A DNA stretch of 20,377 bases from Thalassobius sp050633445 (GCA_050633445.1 JBOEGN010000056.1:1-20377), one strand, 5' to 3'. Shown: positions 13,381-20,377, counted from the first letter of the stretch. Numbers and translations are program-made. The notes: generated by a model from the sequence alone, not told the origin.

Positions 13381-14286
13381 ATGGGCGACAGCACCGACGG
13401 GTCCTCTATGGCAGCGCACAGCGCGCAGTCTGACGACCGACATTCCAGCCGGAAAAAATCCGGCTTTTTTCGCCGCGTTATTGGGGCGCTCAGCCCCTCG
13501 GATGTGGGCGAGCCTGCACCGGGTGAGACCTCCAGCGTGACGCAATCCAATCATGGCCAGGTTCCCTTGGACATTACCTCGTTGCGTCGAATGCGCGTCG
13601 AGGATGTGGCGATTCCCAAGGCCGATATCGTGTCGGTGCCGGACACCATAACCAAGGACGATCTGGTGAATTTGTTCCGCGAAACCGGGCTAAGCCGTCT
13701 GCCGGTCTTTACCGGCACGCTGGACACGCCGATTGGGATGCTCCACCTCAAGGACTTTGCGCTGCGCCACGGGTTTAATGGCAATGGCAGTGACGCGCTC
13801 TCGATCCGCGACATGCTGCGGCCGTTGCTTTATGTGCCGCCCTCGATGCCAATCGGAGTTTTGCTGCAAAAAATGCAGACCGAGCGGCGCCACATGGCCT
13901 TGGTGATCGACGAATATGGCGGCGTGGATGGCCTTGTGACCATCGAGGATCTGATCGAACAGATCATCGGCGAAATCGAGGATGAGCACGACACCGAAGA
14001 GGCCGATCTGTGGATGCGCGAGCAAGAAGGGGAATATCTGGCTCAGGCGAAATGCCCGCTGGATGAGTTCGAAGAAGAGATCGGCCTGTCCCTGACCGAT
14101 GTGGACGAGGTCGACGAAGAGGAAATCGACACGCTGGGTGGTCTGGTCTTCATGCTGTCGGGGCGTGTGCCCGTGCGCGGCGAGATCGTAAAGCACCCCG
14201 CTGGCCCCGAATTCACCGTGATCGATGCCGACCCGCGCCGGATCAAGCGGTTGCGGGTTCGCGTGCCCGGTCTGGTCAAAGACTGA
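13381..14286 (+). CDS. corC: CorC/YbeX-type CBS-domain protein (hemolysin/HlyC-like family)
   Basis: The 301-residue protein has a charged N-terminal tail (1-60), a pair of CBS domains (about 70-195) and a C-terminal CorC_HlyC domain (about 210-290). The CBS pair includes RMRVEDVAIPKADIVSVP and the diagnostic VIDEYGGVDGLVTIEDLIEQIIGEIEDEHD. This type, without the DUF21 membrane domain, equals E. coli YbeX/CorC, linked to Mg/Co homeostasis and more recently to ribosome maturation together with YbeY. The start is backed by GGAAAGG a few bases upstream. The stop (14284-14286) is 1 nt before the lnt ATG, indicating translational coupling. Codons 23-30 form a terminator-shaped hairpin, described separately. 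Confidence 0.94.
   Translation: MGDSTDGSSMAAHSAQSDDRHSSRKKSGFFRRVIGALSPSDVGEPAPGETSSVTQSNHGQVPLDITSLRRMRVEDVAIPKADIVSVPDTITKDDLVNLFRETGLSRLPVFTGTLDTPIGMLHLKDFALRHGFNGNGSDALSIRDMLRPLLYVPPSMPIGVLLQKMQTERRHMALVIDEYGGVDGLVTIEDLIEQIIGEIEDEHDTEEADLWMREQEGEYLAQAKCPLDEFEEEIGLSLTDVDEVDEEEIDTLGGLVFMLSGRVPVRGEIVKHPAGPEFTVIDADPRRIKRLRVRVPGLVKD
13447..13470 (+). promoter_or_regulatory. Terminator-like hairpin inside the early corC coding region
   Basis: AGCCGGA (13447-13453) pairs with TCCGGCT (13459-13465) over an A5 loop, and T6 (13465-13470) follows. It has the form of an intrinsic terminator but lies inside codons 23-30 of corC (SRKKSGFF). It could act as a translation-dependent attenuator, or arise by chance from the codons for this basic/aromatic stretch. 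Confidence 0.45.
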
Positions 14287-14287
14287 C

Positions 14288-15784
14288 ATGGCGCGTCTGC
14301 CCCTGATCGTGCGCTTGCTGCCATTGGGGGCGCTGGGCGCAGTCGCAGGGTTGGGGCAAGCACCTTTTGAGTTATGGCCGGTGACGATGGTTGCCTTTGG
14401 CGTCATGGCTGTTGTCCTGTCCCGAACTCAGCATTGGCGTTTGGCGGCCTGGCAGGGCTGGGCGATTGGCACGGGCTATTTCGCATTGTCCTTGATCTGG
14501 ATTGTGCAGCCGTTTTTGGTGGACCCTTTACGCCACGGCTGGATGGCCCCCTTTGCGCTGATCTTTATGTCCGGAGGGCTGGCGCTATTCTGGGCTTTGG
14601 GCTTTGCTGTGGCGCAGGTCCTTGGGCGCAATATTCTGGCCTTGGCGGGTGCTCTGACCCTGGCCGAGATCATCCGGTCTTATATATTCACTGGCTTTCC
14701 CTGGGCCTTGCCTGGCCATGTGTTGGCGGACACGCCGCTGGCGCAAATGGCCGTGTGGGGTGGGGCGCACGGGCTGGGGCTGCTGGTGATGTTGGGCGCC
14801 ATGGCGGTGGCCGGGGTGTGGCACCGTCAGTGGGTGCAGGTTCTGTTGGGCGTCGGTTTGCTGGCCGGGGCCTGGGTCTGGGGCGCGGCTCGGCTTGAGG
14901 TGACGGCCGTGGCCGCGGACGGGCCGGTTTTGCGCCTGATCCAGCCCAACGCGCCGCAGCATCAGAAATGGGATCCCGCTTATACGCCGATATTTTTTCA
15001 ACGTCAGGTCGGGTTTTCTGCTGCGCCCTCGGATCAGCGGCGGCCTGATCTGATCGTCTGGCCGGAAACCGCCGTCCCCGTTGCGCTCGGCGATGCAGAC
15101 CGTGTCTTTGCCCACATCGCCGAGGTCGCGCAAGCCCCTGTGTTGCTGGGAATCCAAAGGTTCGAGGGGGCGCAGATGTTCAACTCAGCTGTGCTGTTGG
15201 GGCAGGGCGGTGCGGTGCAGCAGATTTATGACAAACACCATCTTGTTCCGTTCGGAGAGTATCTGCCGTTTGGCGATCTGCTCTCGGATTTTGGGCTCAA
15301 AGGGTTCGCGGCGCGCGATGGCAATGGGTTTGCGGCGGGGCCCGGCCCGCGCCTGCTGGATCTGGGGCCGGAAATCGGCAAAGCGCTACCGCTGATCTGT
15401 TACGAGGCGGTCTTTCCCAACGATATTCTCGCGGCGCCGGACCAGCCGGCGCTGTTGTTGCAAATCACCAATGATGCGTGGTTTGGCACGTTTTCCGGCC
15501 CCTACCAACATCTGGCCCAGGCGCGTCTGCGTGCGATCGAACAAGGCCTGCCGCTGGCCCGCGCGGCGAATACGGGCGTGTCCGCGATGATTGACCCGCT
15601 GGGCCGCGTCACGGCGCAGATACCGTTGGGGCAGGCGGGCTTTGTTGATGCTGTTTTGCCCAAACCGGGCCACCCAACGCTGTATCGCCAGACCGGAGAT
15701 TGGGCCGTTCTTGCGCTTTCATGGTTGCTTCTTGTTGCGTCAGCTCTAGGTCCAGGCAGGCCGTCGCGTCGAAATGCCCGTTGA
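14288..15784 (+). CDS. lnt: Apolipoprotein N-acyltransferase Lnt
   Basis: Lnt transfers an acyl chain from phospholipid to the N-terminal cysteine of diacylated lipoproteins in the inner membrane, the last maturation step. The 498-residue protein has an N-terminal region of about six membrane helices (8-200), then the periplasmic nitrilase-fold domain with a complete Glu-Lys-Cys triad: Glu260 (VWPETAVP), Lys316 (YDKHHLVPFGEY) and Cys371 (ICYEAVFPN). The conserved TNDAWFG block follows, then ARAANTGVSAMIDP and a final membrane helix near 475-490. ATG 14288 starts 1 nt after the corC stop, so expression is coupled. The last codons overlap a candidate metK promoter. Confidence 0.97.
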   Translation: MARLPLIVRLLPLGALGAVAGLGQAPFELWPVTMVAFGVMAVVLSRTQHWRLAAWQGWAIGTGYFALSLIWIVQPFLVDPLRHGWMAPFALIFMSGGLALFWALGFAVAQVLGRNILALAGALTLAEIIRSYIFTGFPWALPGHVLADTPLAQMAVWGGAHGLGLLVMLGAMAVAGVWHRQWVQVLLGVGLLAGAWVWGAARLEVTAVAADGPVLRLIQPNAPQHQKWDPAYTPIFFQRQVGFSAAPSDQRRPDLIVWPETAVPVALGDADRVFAHIAEVAQAPVLLGIQRFEGAQMFNSAVLLGQGGAVQQIYDKHHLVPFGEYLPFGDLLSDFGLKGFAARDGNGFAAGPGPRLLDLGPEIGKALPLICYEAVFPNDILAAPDQPALLLQITNDAWFGTFSGPYQHLAQARLRAIEQGLPLARAANTGVSAMIDPLGRVTAQIPLGQAGFVDAVLPKPGHPTLYRQTGDWAVLALSWLLLVASALGPGRPSRRNAR

Positions 15785-15809
15785 CCCGGACACAACCTGC
15801 GCGTAACCA
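15781..15809 (+). promoter_or_regulatory. Candidate metK promoter overlapping the lnt stop codon
   Basis: TTGACC (15781-15786), containing the lnt TGA, and TAACCA (15804-15809) are 17 nt apart. The -35 is good and the -10 weak. A start near 15816 would fall just before the riboswitch, which fits the architecture. Confidence 0.35.
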
Positions 15810-15821
15810 AGAGCTATTCCC

Positions 15822-15866
15822 TGTCACAACGGCTTCCTGACGTGGCGGGTAGACACCACTGGAGCA
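15822..15866 (+). promoter_or_regulatory. SAM/SAH riboswitch upstream of metK
   Basis: The stretch contains CACAACGGCTTCCTGACGTG followed by a downstream ACTGGAGCA, the conserved blocks of the SAM/SAH riboswitch class known from Rhodobacterales and found in front of metK. The pseudoknot pairs GCTTC (15832-15836) with GGAGC (15861-15865), which includes the Shine-Dalgarno of metK. Ligand binding would thus hide the ribosome site. The P1 strand CAC (15825-15827) can pair with GTG (15842-15844); TGTC (15822-15825) with GACA (15852-15855) may extend it around an 8-nt insertion. Recognition is by recalled consensus, not by a covariance search. Confidence 0.85.
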
Positions 15867-15872
15867 CTTTTC

Positions 15873-17054
15873 ATGTCCCGTCAGAACTATATATTTACTT
15901 CCGAGTCCGTTTCGGAAGGGCACCCCGATAAGGTCTGTGACCGCATTTCGGACGCAGTGCTGGATGCCTTTCTTGCGCAAGAGCCCGAGGCACGGGTGGC
16001 CTGTGAAACCTTTGCCACCACCAACCGTGTCGTGATCGGCGGCGAGGTCGGCCTGTCGGATCAGACCAAGCTGACCGAATACATGGGCAAGATCGACCAG
16101 ATCGCCCGCGATTGCATCCGCGACATCGGCTATGAGCAGAAAAAGTTCCATTGGGACACGGTCGAGATCACCAACCTGCTGCACGAACAATCCGCGCATA
16201 TCGCCCAAGGCGTGGATGCGGCAGATAACAAAGACGAAGGCGCTGGCGACCAGGGGATCATGTTCGGCTATGCCACGAACGAGACCGAGGCCTTGATGCC
16301 TGCTCCGATCCAGTATTCTCATGCGATCTTGCGTCGTCTGGCCGAGGTGCGCAAATCCGGCGCCGAACCCACCCTGCGCCCGGATGCGAAATCTCAGCTG
16401 TCGGTGCGCTATGTGGATGGCAAACCCGTTGGCGTCAGCTCGATCGTGTTGTCGACGCAGCACGCGGATGAAACCCAAAGCAGCGATGACATTCGCGCCA
16501 TTGTCGAACCCTACATTCGCGAGGTTCTGCCCGAAGGCTGGATCGACGCCGAGACCATCTGGCACGTGAACCCGACCGGGAAATTCGTGATTGGTGGCCC
16601 TGATGGGGATGCGGGCCTGACGGGCCGCAAGATCATCGTGGATACCTATGGTGGCGCGGCTCCGCATGGCGGCGGCGCGTTCTCGGGTAAAGACCCGACC
16701 AAGGTGGACCGCTCGGCCGCCTATGCCGCGCGCTATCTGGCCAAGAACGTGGTGGCCGCCGGTCTGGCGGATCGCTGCACCATTCAGCTGAGCTATGCCA
16801 TTGGCGTGTCGCAACCGCTGTCGATCTACGCTGATCTGCATGGCACCGGCACTGTGCCCGAGGCCCTGATCGAGGCCGCGATTCCCAAAGTCATGGACTT
16901 GACCCCGCGCGGTATCCGCACCCATCTGAGCCTGAACAAACCCATTTATCAGCGCACTGCGGCCTATGGTCATTTCGGCCGTCAACCGGACGCGGATGGT
17001 GGTTTTAGCTGGGAAAAAACTGATCTGGGCGCGGCTCTGAAAGGCGCATTGTGA
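15873..17054 (+). CDS. metK: S-adenosylmethionine synthase MetK
   Basis: MetK makes S-adenosylmethionine from methionine and ATP in the cytosol. The 393-residue protein has the family signatures: SEGHPDKVCDRISDAVLDA (14-32) with His17 and Asp19, the hexapeptide GAGDQG (123-128) that closes the active site, and the phosphate-binding loop GGGAFSGKDPTKVDRSAAY (265-283). The length is close to E. coli MetK (384). The Shine-Dalgarno (GGAG, 15861-15864) is part of the upstream riboswitch pseudoknot, so the gene should be repressed when SAM or SAH is high. It supplies SAM to MiaB and TrmB encoded nearby. A terminator-like hairpin follows the stop by about 50 nt. Confidence 0.98.
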   Translation: MSRQNYIFTSESVSEGHPDKVCDRISDAVLDAFLAQEPEARVACETFATTNRVVIGGEVGLSDQTKLTEYMGKIDQIARDCIRDIGYEQKKFHWDTVEITNLLHEQSAHIAQGVDAADNKDEGAGDQGIMFGYATNETEALMPAPIQYSHAILRRLAEVRKSGAEPTLRPDAKSQLSVRYVDGKPVGVSSIVLSTQHADETQSSDDIRAIVEPYIREVLPEGWIDAETIWHVNPTGKFVIGGPDGDAGLTGRKIIVDTYGGAAPHGGGAFSGKDPTKVDRSAAYAARYLAKNVVAAGLADRCTIQLSYAIGVSQPLSIYADLHGTGTVPEALIEAAIPKVMDLTPRGIRTHLSLNKPIYQRTAAYGHFGRQPDADGGFSWEKTDLGAALKGAL

Positions 17055-17105
17055 TTTAGCGGATCTCGCGTTCTGCGGAATGGTGGGAAACCTTACTTGA
17101 TCTGG

Positions 17106-17144
17106 GATGAAAGGCTTGGCCAAATGCAGGCCTTGTTTTTCATC
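17106..17144 (+). terminator. Terminator-like hairpin downstream of metK
   Basis: AAGGC (17111-17115) pairs with GCCTT (17130-17134), followed by GTTTTT. Outer GATGAAA (17106-17112) can also pair with TTTCATC (17138-17144) as an alternative closing stem, and the loop contains the palindrome TTGGCCAA. It lies between metK and the lipoprotein start at 17161. Confidence 0.6.
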
Positions 17145-17160
17145 CTTTTCAGGTATCGCC

Positions 17161-17973
17161 ATGCTTCGTATTTCTATTCTGACAAGCCTTGTTGCCCTGC
17201 TTGCTGCATGCGAGCCGGCAACTGTTTCAACGTCGTCCAATGCTGCAACCCGTGACTATTCCTGCGCGGCAGCGCAGGCGCAGCGCTGCACTTTTTTGAA
17301 CGCGCCGATACAGTTGCAACGCAATCGCCCCACGCGTTTGCCGCAGCGCAAAGCGACATTTTTTCCGATGGCTGCAACGCTGAAATTTGTGGACGGAGCA
17401 GCATCGAATTGGGCGGCGCCAAAGGGCACGCTTACGGACGGGGCCTCTATTCCGTCTGTGTTTGTTCCACTTATCGGCAATCCCACATCGGCTCGGTTTG
17501 CGTCGGCAGCGGCGATGCATGATGCCTATTGCGGGGTCGGAAACGAACAGGGCGTGAACTATCATTCGCGCGCCTGGCCCGAGGTCCACCGCATGTTTTA
17601 TGACGCATTGCGTGTCAGCGGGACGCCCGAACGCAAGGCCAAGCTGATGTTCGCCGCCGTCTATCTGGCCGGACCACGCTGGGATGACTGGCGCCGCGAT
17701 CCCAACGACTTGGGCCCCGAGAGATTGCGCGATATCCTGAGCCGTGTGGGACGCGATATTGAAACGACGAACCCCACGGTGACCGACTTGATGGCCCAAA
17801 TGGACCGTTACGTTGCCACTGAATTCAGCAAAAACCCGACGGACGTGGCTCTGGTTGCGGACGGGCCGTATGGTGATGGGCAACCCGGTGTCACGGCTGG
17901 GGTGACCGAACCGTCGCCGCCCTCTGATCCGACCACGCCTCCGGGTGGGGGTGTTGGGGACCCTGCGATCTAA
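17161..17973 (+). CDS. DUF1353-domain lipoprotein
   Basis: I chose the ATG at 17161 because it places a clean lipoprotein signal at the N-terminus (MLRISILTSLVALLAAC, lipobox LAAC with Cys17), although its Shine-Dalgarno is weak. The body matches the DUF1353 type. A small strand region leads to KGTLTDGASIPSVFVPLIGNP (88-108), and FASAAAMHDAYCG (113-125) follows with the conserved HD. Then come WPEVHRMFYDALRVSG and AVYLAGPRWDDW. DUF1353 is best known from phage-encoded proteins; here it is fused to an export and lipidation signal. The C-terminal 50 residues are Pro/Gly-rich and probably disordered. The function is unknown. It lies between metK and trmB and seems to be an addition to that conserved order. 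Confidence 0.82.
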   Translation: MLRISILTSLVALLAACEPATVSTSSNAATRDYSCAAAQAQRCTFLNAPIQLQRNRPTRLPQRKATFFPMAATLKFVDGAASNWAAPKGTLTDGASIPSVFVPLIGNPTSARFASAAAMHDAYCGVGNEQGVNYHSRAWPEVHRMFYDALRVSGTPERKAKLMFAAVYLAGPRWDDWRRDPNDLGPERLRDILSRVGRDIETTNPTVTDLMAQMDRYVATEFSKNPTDVALVADGPYGDGQPGVTAGVTEPSPPSDPTTPPGGGVGDPAI

Positions 17974-18039
17974 GCGTCTGCGGCTCTGAGGTCAGACAGG
18001 CATTGATCCGGCGGGCCAGCCAAGGTACATGGCCCGGCG

Positions 18040-18753
18040 ATGACACAGGATAAACACCCCTCTGGCGCCCCCTGGCGCAACTTCTACGGACGTTTCAAAG
18101 GCAAGGGCCTGCGCGACAGCCAACAGCGTTTTCTGGACGAGGACTTGGCCAAGCTCTCGCCCGGTGCAGTTGGATGGGAGGAAAACCCAGACCGTACCAA
18201 GCTGGACCTGAACGAGATCTTCGGTGATCGTGACGTCTGGCTTGAGATTGGCTTTGGCGGTGGCGAGCACATGGTGCATCAGGCCGGGCAGAACCCTGAT
18301 GTGGGGTTCATTGGCTGCGAGCCCTATATCAACGGCGTCGCAATGCTGTTGGGCAAAATCCGCGATGCTAGTTGCAACAACATTCGCATTCATCCCGGTG
18401 ATGCGCGTGACATGTTTGATGTGCTGCCCGAACAGTCGATCAGCCGCGCGTTTCTACTCTATCCCGATCCGTGGCCGAAAAAACGGCACCACCGCCGCCG
18501 TTTTGTCACGCCCGAACATCTGGAGCCGTTGCACCGCGTGCTGAAACCCGGCGCGATTTTCCGTGTGGCCACCGACATTCCCGACTATGTGCGCCAAACG
18601 CTGGAAGAGGTCCCCAAGGCGGGTTTTGAATGGCTGGCCGAACGCCCCGCTGATTGGCGCGAGCCCTGGGACGATTGGATTTCCACCCGCTACGAACAAA
18701 AAGCCCTGCGCGAAGACCGTACGCCGCATTACTTGACCTTCGTGCGCCGGTGA
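18040..18753 (+). CDS. trmB: tRNA (guanine-N7-)-methyltransferase TrmB
   Basis: TrmB methylates N7 of G46 in the tRNA variable loop with SAM. The 237-residue protein has the class I methyltransferase SAM motif LEIGFGGGEH (68-77), the acidic end of strand two at IGCEPYINGV, and the family-specific YPDPWPKKRHHRRRF (141-155). A C-terminal block STRYEQKALREDRTPHYLTF matches the conserved T-x-Y-E motif used for guanine and SAM recognition. The start at 18040 has no clear Shine-Dalgarno. A 7-bp hairpin (CGGGCCA 18012-18018 / TGGCCCG 18030-18036) abuts the start, and a 4-codon mini-frame (18029-18043) overlaps it by ATGA. There is no terminator before the next gene. Confidence 0.96.
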   Translation: MTQDKHPSGAPWRNFYGRFKGKGLRDSQQRFLDEDLAKLSPGAVGWEENPDRTKLDLNEIFGDRDVWLEIGFGGGEHMVHQAGQNPDVGFIGCEPYINGVAMLLGKIRDASCNNIRIHPGDARDMFDVLPEQSISRAFLLYPDPWPKKRHHRRRFVTPEHLEPLHRVLKPGAIFRVATDIPDYVRQTLEEVPKAGFEWLAERPADWREPWDDWISTRYEQKALREDRTPHYLTFVRR

Positions 18754-18798
18754 TCTGAACGTGCTATCTTTCCGGGTATTCATTCCGGAGAGATTCTC

Positions 18799-19878
18799 GT
18801 GTCAGACATTCGTATCACCAATTGCCATATCCACACGTTCACCACGCAACATGTGCCGGTCAGCTATCCCTATGCCTGGCTGCGTCCGCTGAAAAAACTG
18901 CCGCAATTGGTGCGGTTTCTGGCGTGGGGGCTGGCGGCGTTGGGACAACACCCGCTGGCTGAAAAAGTCCGCCGTCTCTATGATTTCCAAAAAGAGGCCG
19001 CCGCCCCCGACCAAAAATCCGTTCTAAAGAACCTACAGCGGCACTATCCCTCGAATACCCGCTACGTGGTGTTGCCTATGGATCTTTCCGCGATCGGCCA
19101 TGGCGAACCCCCTGTTTCACTAAGCGATCAGCACGATGAGCTGGCCCGCCTGTCCAAAGACCCAGATGTCGCCGGCGCCGTTTTTCCCTTTGCCACCATT
19201 GACCCGCGCGCTGATCCACAGGCCAGCGAATTGACCCGTGCATTGGACAAGTTGCACTTCAAGGGCGTCAAAATCTATCCCCGCCTCGGATTTGCCCCCG
19301 ATGACCCGGTCCTGATGAGCCATGTCTACCCCAAGATGCAGGCCGAGAACCTGCCGCTGATGACCCATTGCTCGCGTGGGGGCGTTCAGGGGCGCGATAC
19401 TGGCGACTACATGGCCAATCGCTTTACCGATCCGCGCGCCTACACGCCGATACTGCACGAATTCCCCGACCTGCGAATTTGCCTCGCGCATTTCGGCGGC
19501 CAACATGACTGGAAATCCTATGTCGAGGCCGGGCCGGATTACGACCGAAACAACAACTGGCAGGTGCAAATTCGCAAAATGATCGGGTCGGGTGACTATC
19601 CCGGCCTGTGGACCGACATTTCCTACACACTCTTTCATTTCGAGGATTACATCCCCTTCCTGCGCCTGTTCCTGACCGGCGAGGATGACGCCAGTGAACG
19701 CTTGCGCCGCCGCACCCTGTTCGGCTCTGATTTCTACATGACCCGCCAAGAGGCCCTGTCAGAAAAAGCCGTCTGCTTCCGTCTGCGTAACGCCCTCGGA
19801 GAAGAGATTTTCCGCCAGATCGCCGAGGAAAACCCCCGCATCTGGCTGGGTGAGATCCCCGAACCACCCATGCCCTAG
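18799..19878 (+). CDS. Amidohydrolase family protein (amidohydrolase_2 / TIM-barrel metal-dependent hydrolase)
   Basis: The 359-residue protein has the amidohydrolase-2 metal-site order. The N-terminal HxH is His10 and His12 in ITNCHIHTF. FKGVKIYPRLGF (154-165) follows, then MTHCSRGG with His190, LAHFGG with His231 and LFGSDFYM with Asp311. Members hydrolyse or decarboxylate small organic substrates with one divalent metal; the reaction here cannot be named. No signal peptide is present, so it is cytosolic. Translation starts at GTG 18799, with GGAGA (18787-18791) at good spacing. A short hairpin (TCCGG 18771-18775 / CCGGA 18785-18789) may partly hide that site. It follows trmB by 45 nt in the same direction and could share its transcript. 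Confidence 0.88.
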   Translation: MSDIRITNCHIHTFTTQHVPVSYPYAWLRPLKKLPQLVRFLAWGLAALGQHPLAEKVRRLYDFQKEAAAPDQKSVLKNLQRHYPSNTRYVVLPMDLSAIGHGEPPVSLSDQHDELARLSKDPDVAGAVFPFATIDPRADPQASELTRALDKLHFKGVKIYPRLGFAPDDPVLMSHVYPKMQAENLPLMTHCSRGGVQGRDTGDYMANRFTDPRAYTPILHEFPDLRICLAHFGGQHDWKSYVEAGPDYDRNNNWQVQIRKMIGSGDYPGLWTDISYTLFHFEDYIPFLRLFLTGEDDASERLRRRTLFGSDFYMTRQEALSEKAVCFRLRNALGEEIFRQIAEENPRIWLGEIPEPPMP

Positions 19879-19907
19879 GCCATGCCCAATTGGGGCACGC
19901 GACCTTC

Positions 19908-19939
19908 TGCTTCTTCTTGGCAAAAATACCCAAATCCCC
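19908..19939. repeat. Third, shortened copy of the dispersed intergenic repeat
   Basis: CTTCTTCTTGGCAAAAATA then CCCAAATCCCC matches the reverse-complemented left half at about 8010-8035 (CTTCTTCTTGGTGCAAATA then CCCTGGGGG), but the G/C hairpin arm is lost. It lies in the 184-nt gap between the amidohydrolase and aroA. The rest of that gap holds the palindrome CCCAATTGGG (19885-19894) and no promoter I can call with confidence. Confidence 0.6.
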
Positions 19940-20062
19940 ACCTCTCCGCGCGCAAGGCGTTCCTGCTTTAGCGCTCACATTTGCCAGCGAATTGCCCCTG
20001 TCTGCCATGGACCGGCGGGGCCGGGTGCGGTAAGAGGCATTCAAGATATCAAGGAGACACGC

Positions 20063-20377
20063 ATGTCCGGCCACGGCACCCCCATTCCCATGACCTCCAG
20101 CGCTTGCGGCCCGCTTTCGGGACAGGCTGATGTTCCGGGCGACAAATCGATTTCGCACCGCTCGCTGATTTTAGGGGCTATGGCCATCGGGGAAACCAAA
20201 GTCACCGGCCTGCTAGAAGGCGATGACGTCCTGGATACTGCCAAGGCCATGCGTGCCTTTGGCGCCGAGGTGACGCGGGACGAAGCTGGCACCTGGCATA
20301 TTCATGGTGTCGGCGTGGGCGGCTTTGCCGAGCCCGAAAACGTGATTGATTGCGGCAATTCGGGCACCGGCGTGCGG
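20063..20377 (+). CDS. aroA: 3-phosphoshikimate 1-carboxyvinyltransferase AroA (5' part, runs off the window)
   Basis: EPSP synthase joins phosphoenolpyruvate to shikimate-3-phosphate, the sixth step of aromatic amino acid synthesis. The 105 visible codons include PGDKSISHRSLILGAMA (25-41), with the substrate-binding Lys, Ser and Arg, then TGLLEGDDVLDTAKAMRAFG and DCGNSGTGVR at the edge. The LLEG.DV..T..AM pattern resembles the CP4-like (class II) branch as I recall it. The position that is alanine in CP4 (GNAATG) is glycine here (GNSGTG). AAGGAGA lies about 6 nt before the ATG. The remaining about 340 residues are outside the window. Confidence 0.95.
   Translation, partial: MSGHGTPIPMTSSACGPLSGQADVPGDKSISHRSLILGAMAIGETKVTGLLEGDDVLDTAKAMRAFGAEVTRDEAGTWHIHGVGVGGFAEPENVIDCGNSGTGVR

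Noticed and set aside
15609..17240. 543-codon open frame on the minus strand opposite metK and the end of lnt
   Set aside because: It is a shadow of metK and lnt, which match their families along their full length. The translated product shows no recognisable domain, and the frame would cross the riboswitch.
19424..20158. 244-codon minus-strand frame spanning the amidohydrolase end and the aroA start
   Set aside because: The composition (Arg/Gly/Cys-rich) is typical of a shadow, and it crosses the aroA Shine-Dalgarno and a repeat element.
1..20377. CRISPR arrays, tRNA genes, insertion sequences, toxin-antitoxin or phage-defence modules
   Set aside because: I looked for regularly spaced repeats, tRNA-like cloverleaf ends, transposase motifs and paired small genes, and found none that can be supported.

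Overview
This is a GC-rich chromosomal segment of an alphaproteobacterium, almost certainly a Rhodobacteraceae member of the roseobacter type. The evidence is gene order and families: an Irr-type Fur regulator divergent from fabA; the miaB / phoH-ybeY-corC-lnt / metK / trmB neighbourhood; a SAM/SAH-type riboswitch in front of metK, a class known mainly from Rhodobacterales; and recurring intergenic G/C-hairpin elements. The species cannot be named from this sequence. I see no tRNA, rRNA, CRISPR array, insertion sequence or phage module.

Layout. 1-69: the last codons of an FKBP-type prolyl isomerase, with a clear terminator. 177-3368: an unrecognised cysteine-bearing membrane protein, then three minus-strand genes: a GlxA-like AraC regulator, an NAD(P)H:quinone-reductase-like enzyme and Irr. 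3540-7921: the unsaturated fatty acid / FAS II genes fabA, fabB and fabI. They are not contiguous: a terminator and an AT-richer Nudix gene separate fabA from fabB, and a divergent membrane-protein/MarR pair with tandem palindromes separates fabB from fabI. fabB contains an assembly gap whose length is wrong. 8100-10407: a glycosyltransferase-2-like gene divergent from miaB. 10691-11603: an OmpA-domain protein and a small lipoprotein that share a 33-residue module. 11756-15784: phoH, ybeY, corC and lnt (RNA/ribosome maturation and envelope). 15781-17054: riboswitch and metK. 17161-20377: a DUF1353 lipoprotein, trmB, an amidohydrolase and the start of aroA.

How the genes work together. FabA, FabB and FabI form a fatty acid synthesis block, with Irr and a MarR regulator next to it. 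MiaB (tRNA methylthiolation) and TrmB (tRNA m7G46) both use the S-adenosylmethionine made by MetK, whose expression appears to be controlled by the riboswitch. PhoH, YbeY, CorC and Lnt are the conserved proteobacterial ybeZ-ybeY-ybeX-lnt group. Lnt would finish acylation of lipoproteins, including the two predicted in this window.

Most of the window is housekeeping, and I do not see a convincing new multi-gene system. The best leads for something undescribed are the shared module in the OmpA/lipoprotein pair, the MarR/four-helix membrane protein unit with operators 21 bp apart beside fabI, and a terminator-shaped hairpin inside the first codons of corC.
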